From: Crocosphaera watsonii WH 8501
GTDB lineage: Bacteria > Cyanobacteriota > Cyanobacteriia > Cyanobacteriales > Microcystaceae
DNA length: 64,000 bases
NCBI RefSeq assembly: GCF_000167195.1
Contig: NZ_AADV02000003.1
Location: forward strand, 262,958-326,957
Direction of reading: 5' to 3'
Shown one piece after another: positions 10,323 to 18,670 of the stretch. The notes beneath the pieces were generated by a model, which worked only from the letters and a program-made list of their open reading frames with translations, was not told the origin of the DNA and made no database searches. Made by a program: the position numbers and the translations under genes. Every line of letters begins with the position of its first letter. Position 1 is the first letter of the stretch.

Positions 10323-10513
10323 TAAGTTTTTGATAATAAGAAGGGATGAAACCTAGCGGTTAAGGATAAACTAGATCAGACAATCAATTAAATCCTGATG
10401 TCCTAGCCATCTGTTGAGAATCAATTTAACCCTAAGTTACTGGGGATAATTCTAGCAGATGTATCTGAGGTGTTAAGGTAGATTTAGGCTGCCAAAAAGG
10501 TAGGTATAATCCC

Positions 10514-11407
10514 ATGAGTCCCAAGAAATTAACCAGCGACGACAAACAAGAAATTCTTAATCTTTATCGTCAAACTCCAGAAACCACTTCTACCTTAGCT
10601 GACCGTTACGGGGTCAGTAGTTCCACCATTAGTCGTTTTTTGAAGAGTACCCTCTCTGATATGGAGTATGAGGATTTAATTCAACAGAAACGCTTAGCTA
10701 GAACTAATAAACCTCAAACAGACTCAGAAAATAAGGTAAAACAGACCCCCAAGCAGGTCAAACCAATTATCAAGGAAACTCCTGCTATCTCTGAACCAAT
10801 TTCAGAAATAACAAAACCTGTGGAGTCTTCTGTTGAAAGTCCCCCCCAGAAATCTGCCTCAAAACCATCACGGGTCAAAGTTCACAAAGAAATTCCTGTT
10901 GTGGTTTCTCAAGAAGAGGATGAGGATAGCGAAGTCGAAGAGTTAGAAGAGATTGATGTTGTAGCTGTGGGGGAAATGCTAGGAGAAGAGTTAGAAGATA
11001 GTGATGATGATTGGGATGAGGAAGAAGACGAAGACGAAGAGGAAGACGAAGAAGATTATAACGATTCCTTGTCTACTCCCAGGGATATTCAAGTTTTACC
11101 CTTATCCGCAGCCACTTTCCCCAAAACCTGCTATCTTGTCATCGATCGCTCTGCTGAATTGATAGCCAAACCATTAAAAGAGTTTGCCCATCTTGGTCAA
11201 ATTCCTGTAGGTGAAGTGCAACAGAGAACCCTACCCATTTTCGATAATCATCGGGTTGCTCGTCGTTTTTCTAATCGTTCTCAACGGGTGATCAAGGTTC
11301 CTGATGGTCGTCTTCTCTATAAAACCTGTTATCATCTACAAGCTAAAGGGATCACTCGTCTCCTCATGGATGGTCAAATTTATTCTTTAGTTCCCAGTTC
11401 AGACTGA
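10514..11407 (+). CDS. HTH protein with long acidic linker, cyanobacterial conserved
   Basis: Residues 1-50 form a homeodomain-like/transposase-type HTH (KQEILNLYRQTPETTSTLAD, then RYGVSSSTISRFLK). A Pro/Lys-rich segment follows, then about 60 residues that are nearly all Asp and Glu (DDDWDEEEDEDEEEDEEDYN). The C-terminal roughly 100-residue domain (LPLSAATFPKTCYLVIDRSA, then LYKTCYHLQAKGITRLLMDG) looks like the part conserved in cyanobacterial homologues. It is probably a DNA-binding regulator; no target is visible. ATG start, with no close neighbour on the same strand. An imperfect hairpin (CGCCAT/ATGGCG) lies 20 bp after the stop. Confidence 0.65.
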   Translation: MSPKKLTSDDKQEILNLYRQTPETTSTLADRYGVSSSTISRFLKSTLSDMEYEDLIQQKRLARTNKPQTDSENKVKQTPKQVKPIIKETPAISEPISEITKPVESSVESPPQKSASKPSRVKVHKEIPVVVSQEEDEDSEVEELEEIDVVAVGEMLGEELEDSDDDWDEEEDEDEEEDEEDYNDSLSTPRDIQVLPLSAATFPKTCYLVIDRSAELIAKPLKEFAHLGQIPVGEVQQRTLPIFDNHRVARRFSNRSQRVIKVPDGRLLYKTCYHLQAKGITRLLMDGQIYSLVPSSD

Positions 11408-11754
11408 TGCTAGAAAAACCTCGCCATCACAAGTAAATCCATAGAGGAATGGCGACCTTTTCCTCCCTCTCGATGGATTAAAATCTATCTTATCTTTGAG
11501 GTAGAAAGGTGAAAAATTAGATGTTAGTACGGAGAATTAGATAAAATACTTTACAAAACCATGTAAGTAAAACTAAATAACATAAATAACAAATAAGTTT
11601 TTTAACAAATGGGATTAGGTCACACTAATTCTGTTTTCTGGGGAGTAAAATAAGACATACGAACACTTTTATGCTCTTATCCCAATAGGATAAGTATCTG
11701 AGGTTCCATCAATCAAGGCATTACGGTTTACTGCCTTCTTGTAAATTCCCATCT

Positions 11755-12696
11755 TTGAGTGTGTCTAACCCCATTATGAATATTAGTCACCTACTACGAC
11801 AGTATGAACAGGGCCACCGAGACTTCCCAGAGCTTAATTTGGCTGGGGTTGATTTATCTAAGGTTATGTTGATTTCCGTAAATTTGACGAAGTCAAACCT
11901 AATGGGAATTAACTTTAGTCGTGGATTTCTTACTAAATCTAATTTAAGCCAAGCTAGTTTGAATTGGGGAGATTTAACCTACGCTAAAATGAGTGAATCT
12001 CAACTGATTGAAACAGATTTGACGAAAGCCAATTTAACCGGGGCTTTTATGGTTAAATCCGTTTTAAGATCAGCAAAATTGAGCGGGGCTAATTTATCTT
12101 ATAGTAATTTACGGGGTGCTAATTTATCTGATGCCAATTGTTGTGGGGCTAATCTTCAGGAAATTAACCTCAGAGAAGCCAATCTAACAGGGGTTAATTT
12201 TAATTGGGCTAATCTATCTAAAGCTCGTCTTAGTTGTGCGGTGTTAAAGCAAGCATCATTTTTTGGTAGTAATTTAACTGACGCGTTTATTAAAGAGGCC
12301 GATCTAAGTCATACAAATTTAGAACAAGTTAATTTTCAAAATTCTCGCCTCAGCTACAGTAACCTACAAGGGGCAAATCTTCAAGGGGCAAATCTTCAAG
12401 GGGCAAAATTACGTTATATTGATTTGCGTGAAGCAAATTTACAAGGGGCTAATTTAAGAGATGCCGACTTAGAAGGTGCTGATTTAACCAATGCGATCGT
12501 TGATAATGCTGATTTCACTAACGCCACACTTAGGGATACTAAGGTAATTGGAACTCAATTAAAACCCCAAACCATCCAAAAGAATTTATCAGAATTACAA
12601 CTAAAAAGAAATCCAAACTATGCAGGATCTTTTGAACTCTTATCAACAAGTTATGCTGTTGCAGTATTTAATAAGGATAATTCTCTTTCTTGTTGA
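11755..12696 (+). CDS. Pentapeptide-repeat protein
   Basis: From residue 20 to about 270 the protein is built of A(N/D)LxX-type pentapeptides, for example ANLSYSNLRGANLSDANCCG and LQGANLQGANLQGAKL, which fold as a right-handed quadrilateral beta-helix. There is no signal peptide and no extra domain. The role of such proteins in cyanobacteria is mostly unknown. The open frame starts at a TTG; the in-frame ATG at 11776 (MNISHLLRQYEQGHRDFPEL) is a more likely start because the family often opens with a similar LLxxYxxGxRDFxxxxL segment. The 347-bp gap before it holds no gene. Confidence 0.9.
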   Translation: MSVSNPIMNISHLLRQYEQGHRDFPELNLAGVDLSKVMLISVNLTKSNLMGINFSRGFLTKSNLSQASLNWGDLTYAKMSESQLIETDLTKANLTGAFMVKSVLRSAKLSGANLSYSNLRGANLSDANCCGANLQEINLREANLTGVNFNWANLSKARLSCAVLKQASFFGSNLTDAFIKEADLSHTNLEQVNFQNSRLSYSNLQGANLQGANLQGAKLRYIDLREANLQGANLRDADLEGADLTNAIVDNADFTNATLRDTKVIGTQLKPQTIQKNLSELQLKRNPNYAGSFELLSTSYAVAVFNKDNSLSC

Positions 12697-12850
12697 CGTT
12701 TTTTTCTTGATATTCATCCTGTTCAACTTTTCTTAATCGTTGAGTATCATATTGATAATTAGCTGCCTCTTGTTCCCTTTGTTTATTTATTAATTCAGAT
12801 TCTTCCTCAATCTTTAACAACCCATAGCACCACGTATTATCATGAGGATA
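12668..12850 (-). pseudogene. Remnant of an unknown small gene
   Basis: A 61-codon minus-strand frame without a start codon reads YPHDNTWCYGLLKIEEES, then a Glu/Gln-rich helix (KQREQEAANYQYDTQRLRKV) and ends at TAA. Its 3' end overlaps the end of the pentapeptide gene. Composition and codon use look coding, and it is bounded upstream by an in-frame TAG, so it is probably the tail of a decayed gene. The rest of 12697-13086 is AT-rich with no further gene seen. Confidence 0.35.
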
Positions 12851-13086
12851 CTAATAAGATCCTTTGTATACTGGGAATGACAAAGAAAAATATAAATAAC
12901 CCCACAACTAATTTTTGTAATCCTATATTGGATGTGGTTTTCCTAGAGTTTTTCTGTCTGACTTAAATGTTGATTTGTTGCCAGATACTTATACAATACA
13001 TACGTATTCAAAAAAAAGTCAAGGGCAATCAAAAAAAAATTATCACCGAGAAACTGTCCCGTTACAACGTGGGTAACGGGTAAATG

Positions 13087-13716
13087 TTAGTTAAGCAGGG
13101 CTAATTCTCCTTTGTTAATACGCCAACATCGATCAGCGATCGCCAGTAATTCATCAGGATCATGGGAAACAATTAATAAAGTCCAATGTTGCTTTAATTT
13201 AGACAAAAGCTTAGCCAACTGTTGTCGCATAGACCAATCCAAGCCTGCGGTAGGTTCATCTAGTAATAATAAATTAGGTTGACGAATTAATTGAACTGCT
13301 AAGGCTAAACGTCTTTGTTGTCCCCCACTTAAGCGATGGGGAGAGGTATTAAGAGCGATGTCTTCTAAGCCCACTTCTGTCAAGGAATTTCTAATATTTT
13401 CTGTAGTTATTTCTGGATGACCTAAGCGTAATTCTTCTAAGACATTACTACCGCAAAAATGCCGTTCAGGAAACTGAAAAACTAAGCCACAGAGTTGTTG
13501 TAACTCTAGAAAAGTTAATTCTTGATCACGCCAAAAAATACGTCCTTTAGTTTGCTGTGCTAACCCAGCTAAAATTTCCAATAAGGTAGTTTTTCCCGAA
13601 CCACTAGGACCGACAACTAATCCTAATTCTTGTGATCCTAATTCTAAGTTTGTAGCCTTTAAAATAGGCTCGACGGTTGCAGGAGGATGATAGATAACAT
13701 TTTTGAGATATAGCAT
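13087..13716 (-). CDS. ABC transporter ATP-binding protein, short form
   Basis: The compact 209-residue ABC ATPase has Walker A GPSGSGKTT, a Q-loop in VFQFPERHF, the signature LSGGQQRRLA, Walker B LLLLDEPTAG and the switch His in IVSHDPDEL. The QFPE-type Q-loop resembles EcfA/CbiO energy-coupling ATPases, suggesting import of a vitamin or metal, or an orphan regulator-type ATPase. No permease lies next to it, so the substrate cannot be inferred. Length is at the short end for the family (usually 220-280). The start codon opens the typical MLYLKNVIYHPP beta strand. Confidence 0.85.
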   Translation of the reverse strand: MLYLKNVIYHPPATVEPILKATNLELGSQELGLVVGPSGSGKTTLLEILAGLAQQTKGRIFWRDQELTFLELQQLCGLVFQFPERHFCGSNVLEELRLGHPEITTENIRNSLTEVGLEDIALNTSPHRLSGGQQRRLALAVQLIRQPNLLLLDEPTAGLDWSMRQQLAKLLSKLKQHWTLLIVSHDPDELLAIADRCWRINKGELALLN

Positions 13717-13829
13717 TAATCCAGCAATTATTCCTAATAGTTTATTGTTAATTGTACATTGTTGAACCTGTTCAAGTTATCAGGTAAGTTATTATAGATG
13801 ATGAACAGAACTGTTAAACTCTAAGTTTT

Positions 13830-14075
13830 ATGTCCAAAGACAATTTATCTCCTGCTATTTCTCAAGAACCACGATATGAACCAGCCGCAGTGATTCCTGT
13901 GAAACAGGACTCCTCTATTATCAACTGGTTAGAGAGAGAAAATCGCTTAATTTATCGTGAACAGGAAGAGACAAAAGTATCCCTCGAAGAAGATGCAGAA
14001 ATCTCAGATTTAATTGATGTGGATGACAACTACGATGATGATGACGATGATCTTAGTATAGAGGATGAAGATTAA
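13830..14075 (+). CDS. DUF3134 family small acidic protein
   Basis: The 81-residue protein contains RYEPAAVIPVKQDSSIINWL followed by ENRLIYREQ, which matches the cyanobacterial DUF3134 family as I know it. An almost purely Asp/Glu C-terminal tail (DDNYDDDDDDLSIEDED) follows. Function is unknown. It lies 72 bp before mraY on the same strand and may be co-transcribed with it. Confidence 0.75.
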   Translation: MSKDNLSPAISQEPRYEPAAVIPVKQDSSIINWLERENRLIYREQEETKVSLEEDAEISDLIDVDDNYDDDDDDLSIEDED

Positions 14076-14147
14076 GTGAGTATGGGGAACAATTTTGATA
14101 GTTCCCCTTTCAACCAATCTAGTTGACGTTGAGCTTGTAATGGTAAT

Positions 14148-15260
14148 TTGACTGCTGTGGTAGACGCAAAATTTTCTCCTGAAATCTCCCTAAAAAAACC
14201 ATCAGGAAATGGCCTGCTGGGTTTACTAACTGTTTTATTATTGCTTCTTATTCTAGGTTTTGCTCAATTCTTCGATCAATTAGCTAATTTTAGCCAGATA
14301 TTGTTACTTCCTTTGGTAATTTCTGCTGTTGTCACTGGTGCCATCGGTTATGGCGTTGTACCTTTCTTACGAAGGTTGAAAGCAGGGCAAGTGATCCAAG
14401 AAGACGGGCCACAAACCCACCTTACTAAAGCAGGAACCCCAACCATGGGGGGAATCTTTTTTGTTCCCGTGGTGGTGAGCATTGCTTTAATTGGCTCAAA
14501 ACTGGCACCGATGGCCATAGCTGTTTCTCTAGTAACCTTAGCTTATATGGTTATTGGTTGGGTGGATGACTGGCAGATTTTGCGACAACAATCAAATAAA
14601 GGGTTGACACCCCGGATGAAACTGATTTTACAAATTGCGATCGCCTCTGCTTTTTGTCTCTGGATGGCTTTAACCCAACCTTCTAACATCACCAATGTTG
14701 TCCTACCATTTGGCTTAATTTTACCTTTAGGGGTTTTATTTTGGGGTTTAGCAGGATTTGTTTTGGTAGCTGAAAGTAACGCCACTAACCTCACCGATGG
14801 TGTGGATGGGTTAGCAGGTGGGACCGCAGCTTTAGGCTTTCTGGGTTTAGGTATTTTGGTTGCTAGGGAAACACCAGAGTTAGGAATTTTCTGTGCTTGT
14901 ATGGGTGGCGGTTGTCTAGGATTTGTACTTCATAACCGTAACCCAGCCACTGTATTTATGGGTGATACAGGCTCTTTAGCTTTGGGAGGGTCCTTAGCTG
15001 CAGTAGGAATTATTAGTGGTAATCTTTGGGCATTATTTGTGGTTAGTGGTATTTTCTTTATTGAATCCCTATCCGTCATTGCTCAAGTCAGTTACTATAA
15101 AGCAACGAAAGGACCCGATGGCATAGGTAAGAGATTGCTGAAAATGGCACCTTTGCACCATCATTTAGAATTAAGCGGTTGGGCTGAAACCCAAATTGTG
15201 GGAGTTTTTTACTTAGTGAATGCAGGGTTGACGATCTTGGCTATTATTTCATCTTTGTGA
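14148..15260 (+). CDS. mraY: Phospho-N-acetylmuramoyl-pentapeptide transferase
   Basis: MraY attaches phospho-MurNAc-pentapeptide to undecaprenyl phosphate, making lipid I for peptidoglycan. The 370-residue polytopic membrane protein (about 10 helices) has the diagnostic motifs: HLTKAGTPTMGGIFF, the catalytic VAESNATNLTDGVDGLAGG (Asp-Gly-x-Asp-Gly), VFMGDTGSLALGG, and MAPLHHHLELSGWAE near the C-terminus. The frame begins with TTG at 14148; GTG four codons later is an alternative and no ATG is available. A strong hairpin terminator follows at 15285. Confidence 0.97.
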   Translation: MTAVVDAKFSPEISLKKPSGNGLLGLLTVLLLLLILGFAQFFDQLANFSQILLLPLVISAVVTGAIGYGVVPFLRRLKAGQVIQEDGPQTHLTKAGTPTMGGIFFVPVVVSIALIGSKLAPMAIAVSLVTLAYMVIGWVDDWQILRQQSNKGLTPRMKLILQIAIASAFCLWMALTQPSNITNVVLPFGLILPLGVLFWGLAGFVLVAESNATNLTDGVDGLAGGTAALGFLGLGILVARETPELGIFCACMGGGCLGFVLHNRNPATVFMGDTGSLALGGSLAAVGIISGNLWALFVVSGIFFIESLSVIAQVSYYKATKGPDGIGKRLLKMAPLHHHLELSGWAETQIVGVFYLVNAGLTILAIISSL

Positions 15261-15284
15261 CCTCGAAAAAAGGATAAAACAGAT

Positions 15285-15315
15285 AAAACCCGTCGTTAAC
15301 GACGGGTTTTAAAAT
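15285..15315. terminator. Bidirectional intrinsic terminator between mraY and the RTX gene
   Basis: A perfect 11-bp stem, AAAACCCGTCG and CGACGGGTTTT around a TTAA loop, has A-rich sequence on one side and T-rich sequence on the other. It can terminate both mraY (plus) and the converging RTX-type gene (minus), whose stop codon lies 18 bp away. Confidence 0.85.
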
Positions 15316-15328
15316 CAGTAATCAAAGA

Positions 15329-18300
15329 TTACACAAAAACAAACTGGTTAGAGTTTAAATCTAAGTTATTGTTATCTTTAACAATGGCCACCAGTTCATC
15401 TTGCATACCAGCAACTTTCAAAAAGATGCCTTGATCATTACTATCAAAAGGAGAAGCACCGAGGGAGTAGTTATCAGCTATTCCATTTAATTGAATGACA
15501 TCTTCGGATTGATCAAACCCTAAGATTTCCAGATAATCGTGTTTTCCGTAGGTATCGTACAATGGTTCTTGAGCATTACCCACAACAAAAATATCTTGAC
15601 TGGCTGTTGCTGTCTGCTCAGTAGCTAAACCAGTTAAGGGGTCGTTATTGCCAGTATTTGCCGATCCAGTTAGGGTTCCGGTTCCTTCAATAGCCAAGAA
15701 ATGGACATTTTCTGTGATGTGAATGATTTCCTCATCTATACTGGTATCTTCCTCAATCTTGATTTCAACGTTGCCATTATTGAGATTTTGATAGCGTAAC
15801 CCTGAAGGGTCCGATCCATAATAACTAGCAATATTACCCAAAAATTTAGGAGCCTTGTTAAAGGCGTTACCAAAGTTAAGAGTGTAGAAAGCTTCAGTAA
15901 CATAATCCCCAGTCTCACCTGCCATAAAGGTGTTGCCATCCCAGTCACCCGTCCCCGAAGAAATGGCTACCCGAGCAACGGTTTCTGTTCCATGTCCACT
16001 ATTAAGATTAGCTTCATCATTTTCTAAAGCAAGATCAAATCCATCCTGAGTGATGTTGTTTTGGCGAGTTTTCACAAAACTAGCATCATTATCCGTTTGC
16101 ACTTGGGTTAAGACTATTGGAGCATTAGTAAAATCGTAATCAAAGGTAATGTTCTCCCAATAAGAGCCAGCGATCGCATTGGTATCAATAGTACCCACTT
16201 CGATAACAGTCCCGTCTGAAAGTGTCCAAACCCCTTTCTCAAGTGCTAAGAAACTAAAGGTTTCTTCTGCATGAGTACCATCTTCGTTACTGGGTTCTTG
16301 AAGTTCTACGGAAAAGCGATCGCTTTGAATATCGGTGATTCTAGCGATGGAGGGGGCAGGACCATTATAGGATAGGGGGTTAGCAAAGATTACTGGGTTA
16401 TCGAAATCATGGTCCAGAACAATGGTTTGATTGTTCTCGTCTAAATTCGTGATTTGTCCTACTTGAGCTATAGTGCTGACAGGATCGGGATCGTTATCAG
16501 GATCTATATAAGTTGATCCAGTTAGGGTTCCGGTTCCTTCAATAGCCAGGAAATGGACATCTTCTGTGATGTGAGTAACTTCCTCATCTATACTGATATC
16601 TTCCTCAATCTTGATTTCAACGTTGCCATTATTGAGATTTTGATAGCGTAATCCTGAAGGGTCCGGTCCATAATAACTAGCAATATTACCCAAAAATTTG
16701 GGGGTGTTATTAAAGGCGTTACCGAAGTCTATGGTATGCCAATCATGGGTAACTTGGTCTCCGGTATTACCGGCCATAAAGGTGTTGCCATCCCAGCTAC
16801 CTGTCCCCGAAGAGATGGCCATCCAAGCAACGGTTTCATTGCCATGGCCACTATTCATATTAGCTTCATCATTTTCTAAAAGAACCTCAAATCCATCCTG
16901 AGTTATGTTGTTGTGACGAGTTTTGACAAAGCTACTGTCGTTATTGGTTTGTATTTGGGTTAAAACCACAGGGCCGTCTACAAAATCGTAACTGAAATTA
17001 ATGTTGTGCCAATCTGAGTGAGTGGTATCAATGGTACCGACTTCGATAATTGTGCCATCAGACAGTTCCCAGATACCTTCCTCAAGGGCTAAGAAACTAA
17101 CGGTTTCTTCTGCATGAGTACCATCTTCGTTACTGGGTTCTTGAAGTTCTACGGAAAAGCGATCGCCTTGAATATCGGTGATTCTAGCGATGGAGGGGGC
17201 AGGACCATTATAGGATAGGGGGTTAGCAAAGATTACTGGGTTATCGAAATCATGGTCGAGAACAATGGTTTGATTATTATGGTCTAAATTAGTAACTTGA
17301 CCTAGTTGAGCAATAATCGGATCATTACTGGTTGGGGGAATAAGCCCATAAGTTGAGCCTATTAGGGTTCCTGTTGCTTCAATAGCCAAGTAATCCACAT
17401 CTTCTGTAGTGTGACCAATTTCGCTATCAGCACTGGTATCTTCCTCAATCTTGATTTGAACATTGCCATTGTTGAGATTTTGATAGCGTAATCCTGAAGG
17501 GTCCGGTCCATAATAACTGGCAATATTACCCAAAAATTTGGGGGTGTTATTAAAGGCGTTACCGAAGTCTATGGTATGCCAATCATGGGTAACTTGGTCT
17601 CCGGTATTACCGGCCATAAAGGTGTTGCCATCCCAGCTACCTGTCCCCGAAGAGATGGCCATCCAAGCAACGGTTTCAATGCCATAGCTAGTACCATTAT
17701 TAGCTTCGTCTTTTTCTAAAAGAACCTCAAATCCATCCTGAGTTATGTTGTTGTGACGAGTTTTGACAAAGTTACTGTCGTTATTGGTTTGTATTTGGGT
17801 TAAAACCACAGGGTCGTCTACAAAATCGTAACTGAAATTAATGTTGCTCCAACTTGAGTTGGTAGCATTAATAATACCTACTTCGATAATCGTCCCATCA
17901 GACAGTTCCCAAATCCCTTCCTCAAGTACCAAATAACTGAAGGTTTCTACTGTATGAATGCCATCTTCATTGCTGGCCTCTTGAATTTCTACTGAGAAGC
18001 GATCGCTTTGAATATCGGTGATTCTCGCAATGGCCACGCCACCATCATTAAAGGATAAGGGTTGAGCCAGGATTACTGGGTTAACAAAGTCATGGTCCAG
18101 AACAATGGTTTGATTGTTATGGTCTAAATTGCTAATTTGACCTATTTCAGCGATAACAATATCAATCCCTTCAGGAGGTTCAGGACGAGGAGTAGGAGGG
18201 ATAGCATAAGAAATTTGGATTTGATTATTTGGATCTGCGTAATAATCAACTAACTCAACGGAGCCATTACCCCCCAGATTAATAATCAGGTTTTGACCAC

Positions 18301-18670
18301 TTTGGCTTTCGGTGACTTCATAATGAGCATAATCTAGTATTAGGGTGTCTTGAGAGGTTCCATAATAGATTTTATCCTGCCCTGTAGAACGATTAGGATT
18401 ATAACCCATAATCTCATTAGCAGCGTTGTTGAGATAAATCTTGTCACTACTGCTAGAGTTAATCAGATTTTCTACCTCAAAACCATAGGCTATGGAGGAA
18501 GAATAAGAGGTTGTGCCGCTAAATGTCGTGCTGAGCATCCCTCCTCCTCTTAAATCCAGATGAAATCCACTATTTTGATGGTTCAATCCCCGAAAATCCA
18601 AGGTATCAACCCCACCAGAGTCCCAAAGGAGTTGTTTGGTCCGGTGAGAGGTGTCCACAAGGGAAACCCC
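15329..18670 (-). CDS. RTX/peptidase-M10-C-like secreted protein, 3' exon; N-terminus missing
   Basis: Reading from the 3' end of a group II intron, the frame gives GVSLVDTSHRTKQLLWDSGG, then VDTLDFRGL, as in the C-terminal part of serralysin-like (peptidase M10 C) proteins; the catalytic domain is absent. Three copies of a 280-residue unit follow (about residues 170-1000), each holding three similar beta domains with FxNPVVLxQ and VAWMAISSG-type strands that resemble H-type lectin domains. It ends with a cyanobacterial RTX-type tail (LEILGFDQSEDVIQLNG, SNQFVFV), consistent with type I export. Upstream of the intron there is a stop 12 codons back and no coding match, so the gene appears decapitated. 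An internal GTG at 18658 could restart translation. Lectin assignment is inference. Confidence 0.7.
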   Translation of the reverse strand, partial: GVSLVDTSHRTKQLLWDSGGVDTLDFRGLNHQNSGFHLDLRGGGMLSTTFSGTTSYSSSIAYGFEVENLINSSSSDKIYLNNAANEIMGYNPNRSTGQDKIYYGTSQDTLILDYAHYEVTESQSGQNLIINLGGNGSVELVDYYADPNNQIQISYAIPPTPRPEPPEGIDIVIAEIGQISNLDHNNQTIVLDHDFVNPVILAQPLSFNDGGVAIARITDIQSDRFSVEIQEASNEDGIHTVETFSYLVLEEGIWELSDGTIIEVGIINATNSSWSNINFSYDFVDDPVVLTQIQTNNDSNFVKTRHNNITQDGFEVLLEKDEANNGTSYGIETVAWMAISSGTGSWDGNTFMAGNTGDQVTHDWHTIDFGNAFNNTPKFLGNIASYYGPDPSGLRYQNLNNGNVQIKIEEDTSADSEIGHTTEDVDYLAIEATGTLIGSTYGLIPPTSNDPIIAQLGQVTNLDHNNQTIVLDHDFDNPVIFANPLSYNGPAPSIARITDIQGDRFSVELQEPSNEDGTHAEETVSFLALEEGIWELSDGTIIEVGTIDTTHSDWHNINFSYDFVDGPVVLTQIQTNNDSSFVKTRHNNITQDGFEVLLENDEANMNSGHGNETVAWMAISSGTGSWDGNTFMAGNTGDQVTHDWHTIDFGNAFNNTPKFLGNIASYYGPDPSGLRYQNLNNGNVEIKIEEDISIDEEVTHITEDVHFLAIEGTGTLTGSTYIDPDNDPDPVSTIAQVGQITNLDENNQTIVLDHDFDNPVIFANPLSYNGPAPSIARITDIQSDRFSVELQEPSNEDGTHAEETFSFLALEKGVWTLSDGTVIEVGTIDTNAIAGSYWENITFDYDFTNAPIVLTQVQTDNDASFVKTRQNNITQDGFDLALENDEANLNSGHGTETVARVAISSGTGDWDGNTFMAGETGDYVTEAFYTLNFGNAFNKAPKFLGNIASYYGSDPSGLRYQNLNNGNVEIKIEEDTSIDEEIIHITENVHFLAIEGTGTLTGSANTGNNDPLTGLATEQTATASQDIFVVGNAQEPLYDTYGKHDYLEILGFDQSEDVIQLNGIADNYSLGASPFDSNDQGIFLKVAGMQDELVAIVKDNNNLDLNSNQFVFV
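15650..18150 (-). repeat. Three tandem 840-bp coding repeats
   Basis: The motif GAACAATGGTTTGATT recurs at about 18100, 17260 and 16420, a regular 840-bp period. Parts of units 1 and 2 are virtually identical at DNA level; for example, about 160 bp from 17520 match those from 16680. That suggests recent duplication or gene conversion. Each unit encodes 280 residues containing three lectin-like beta subdomains. Confidence 0.85.
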
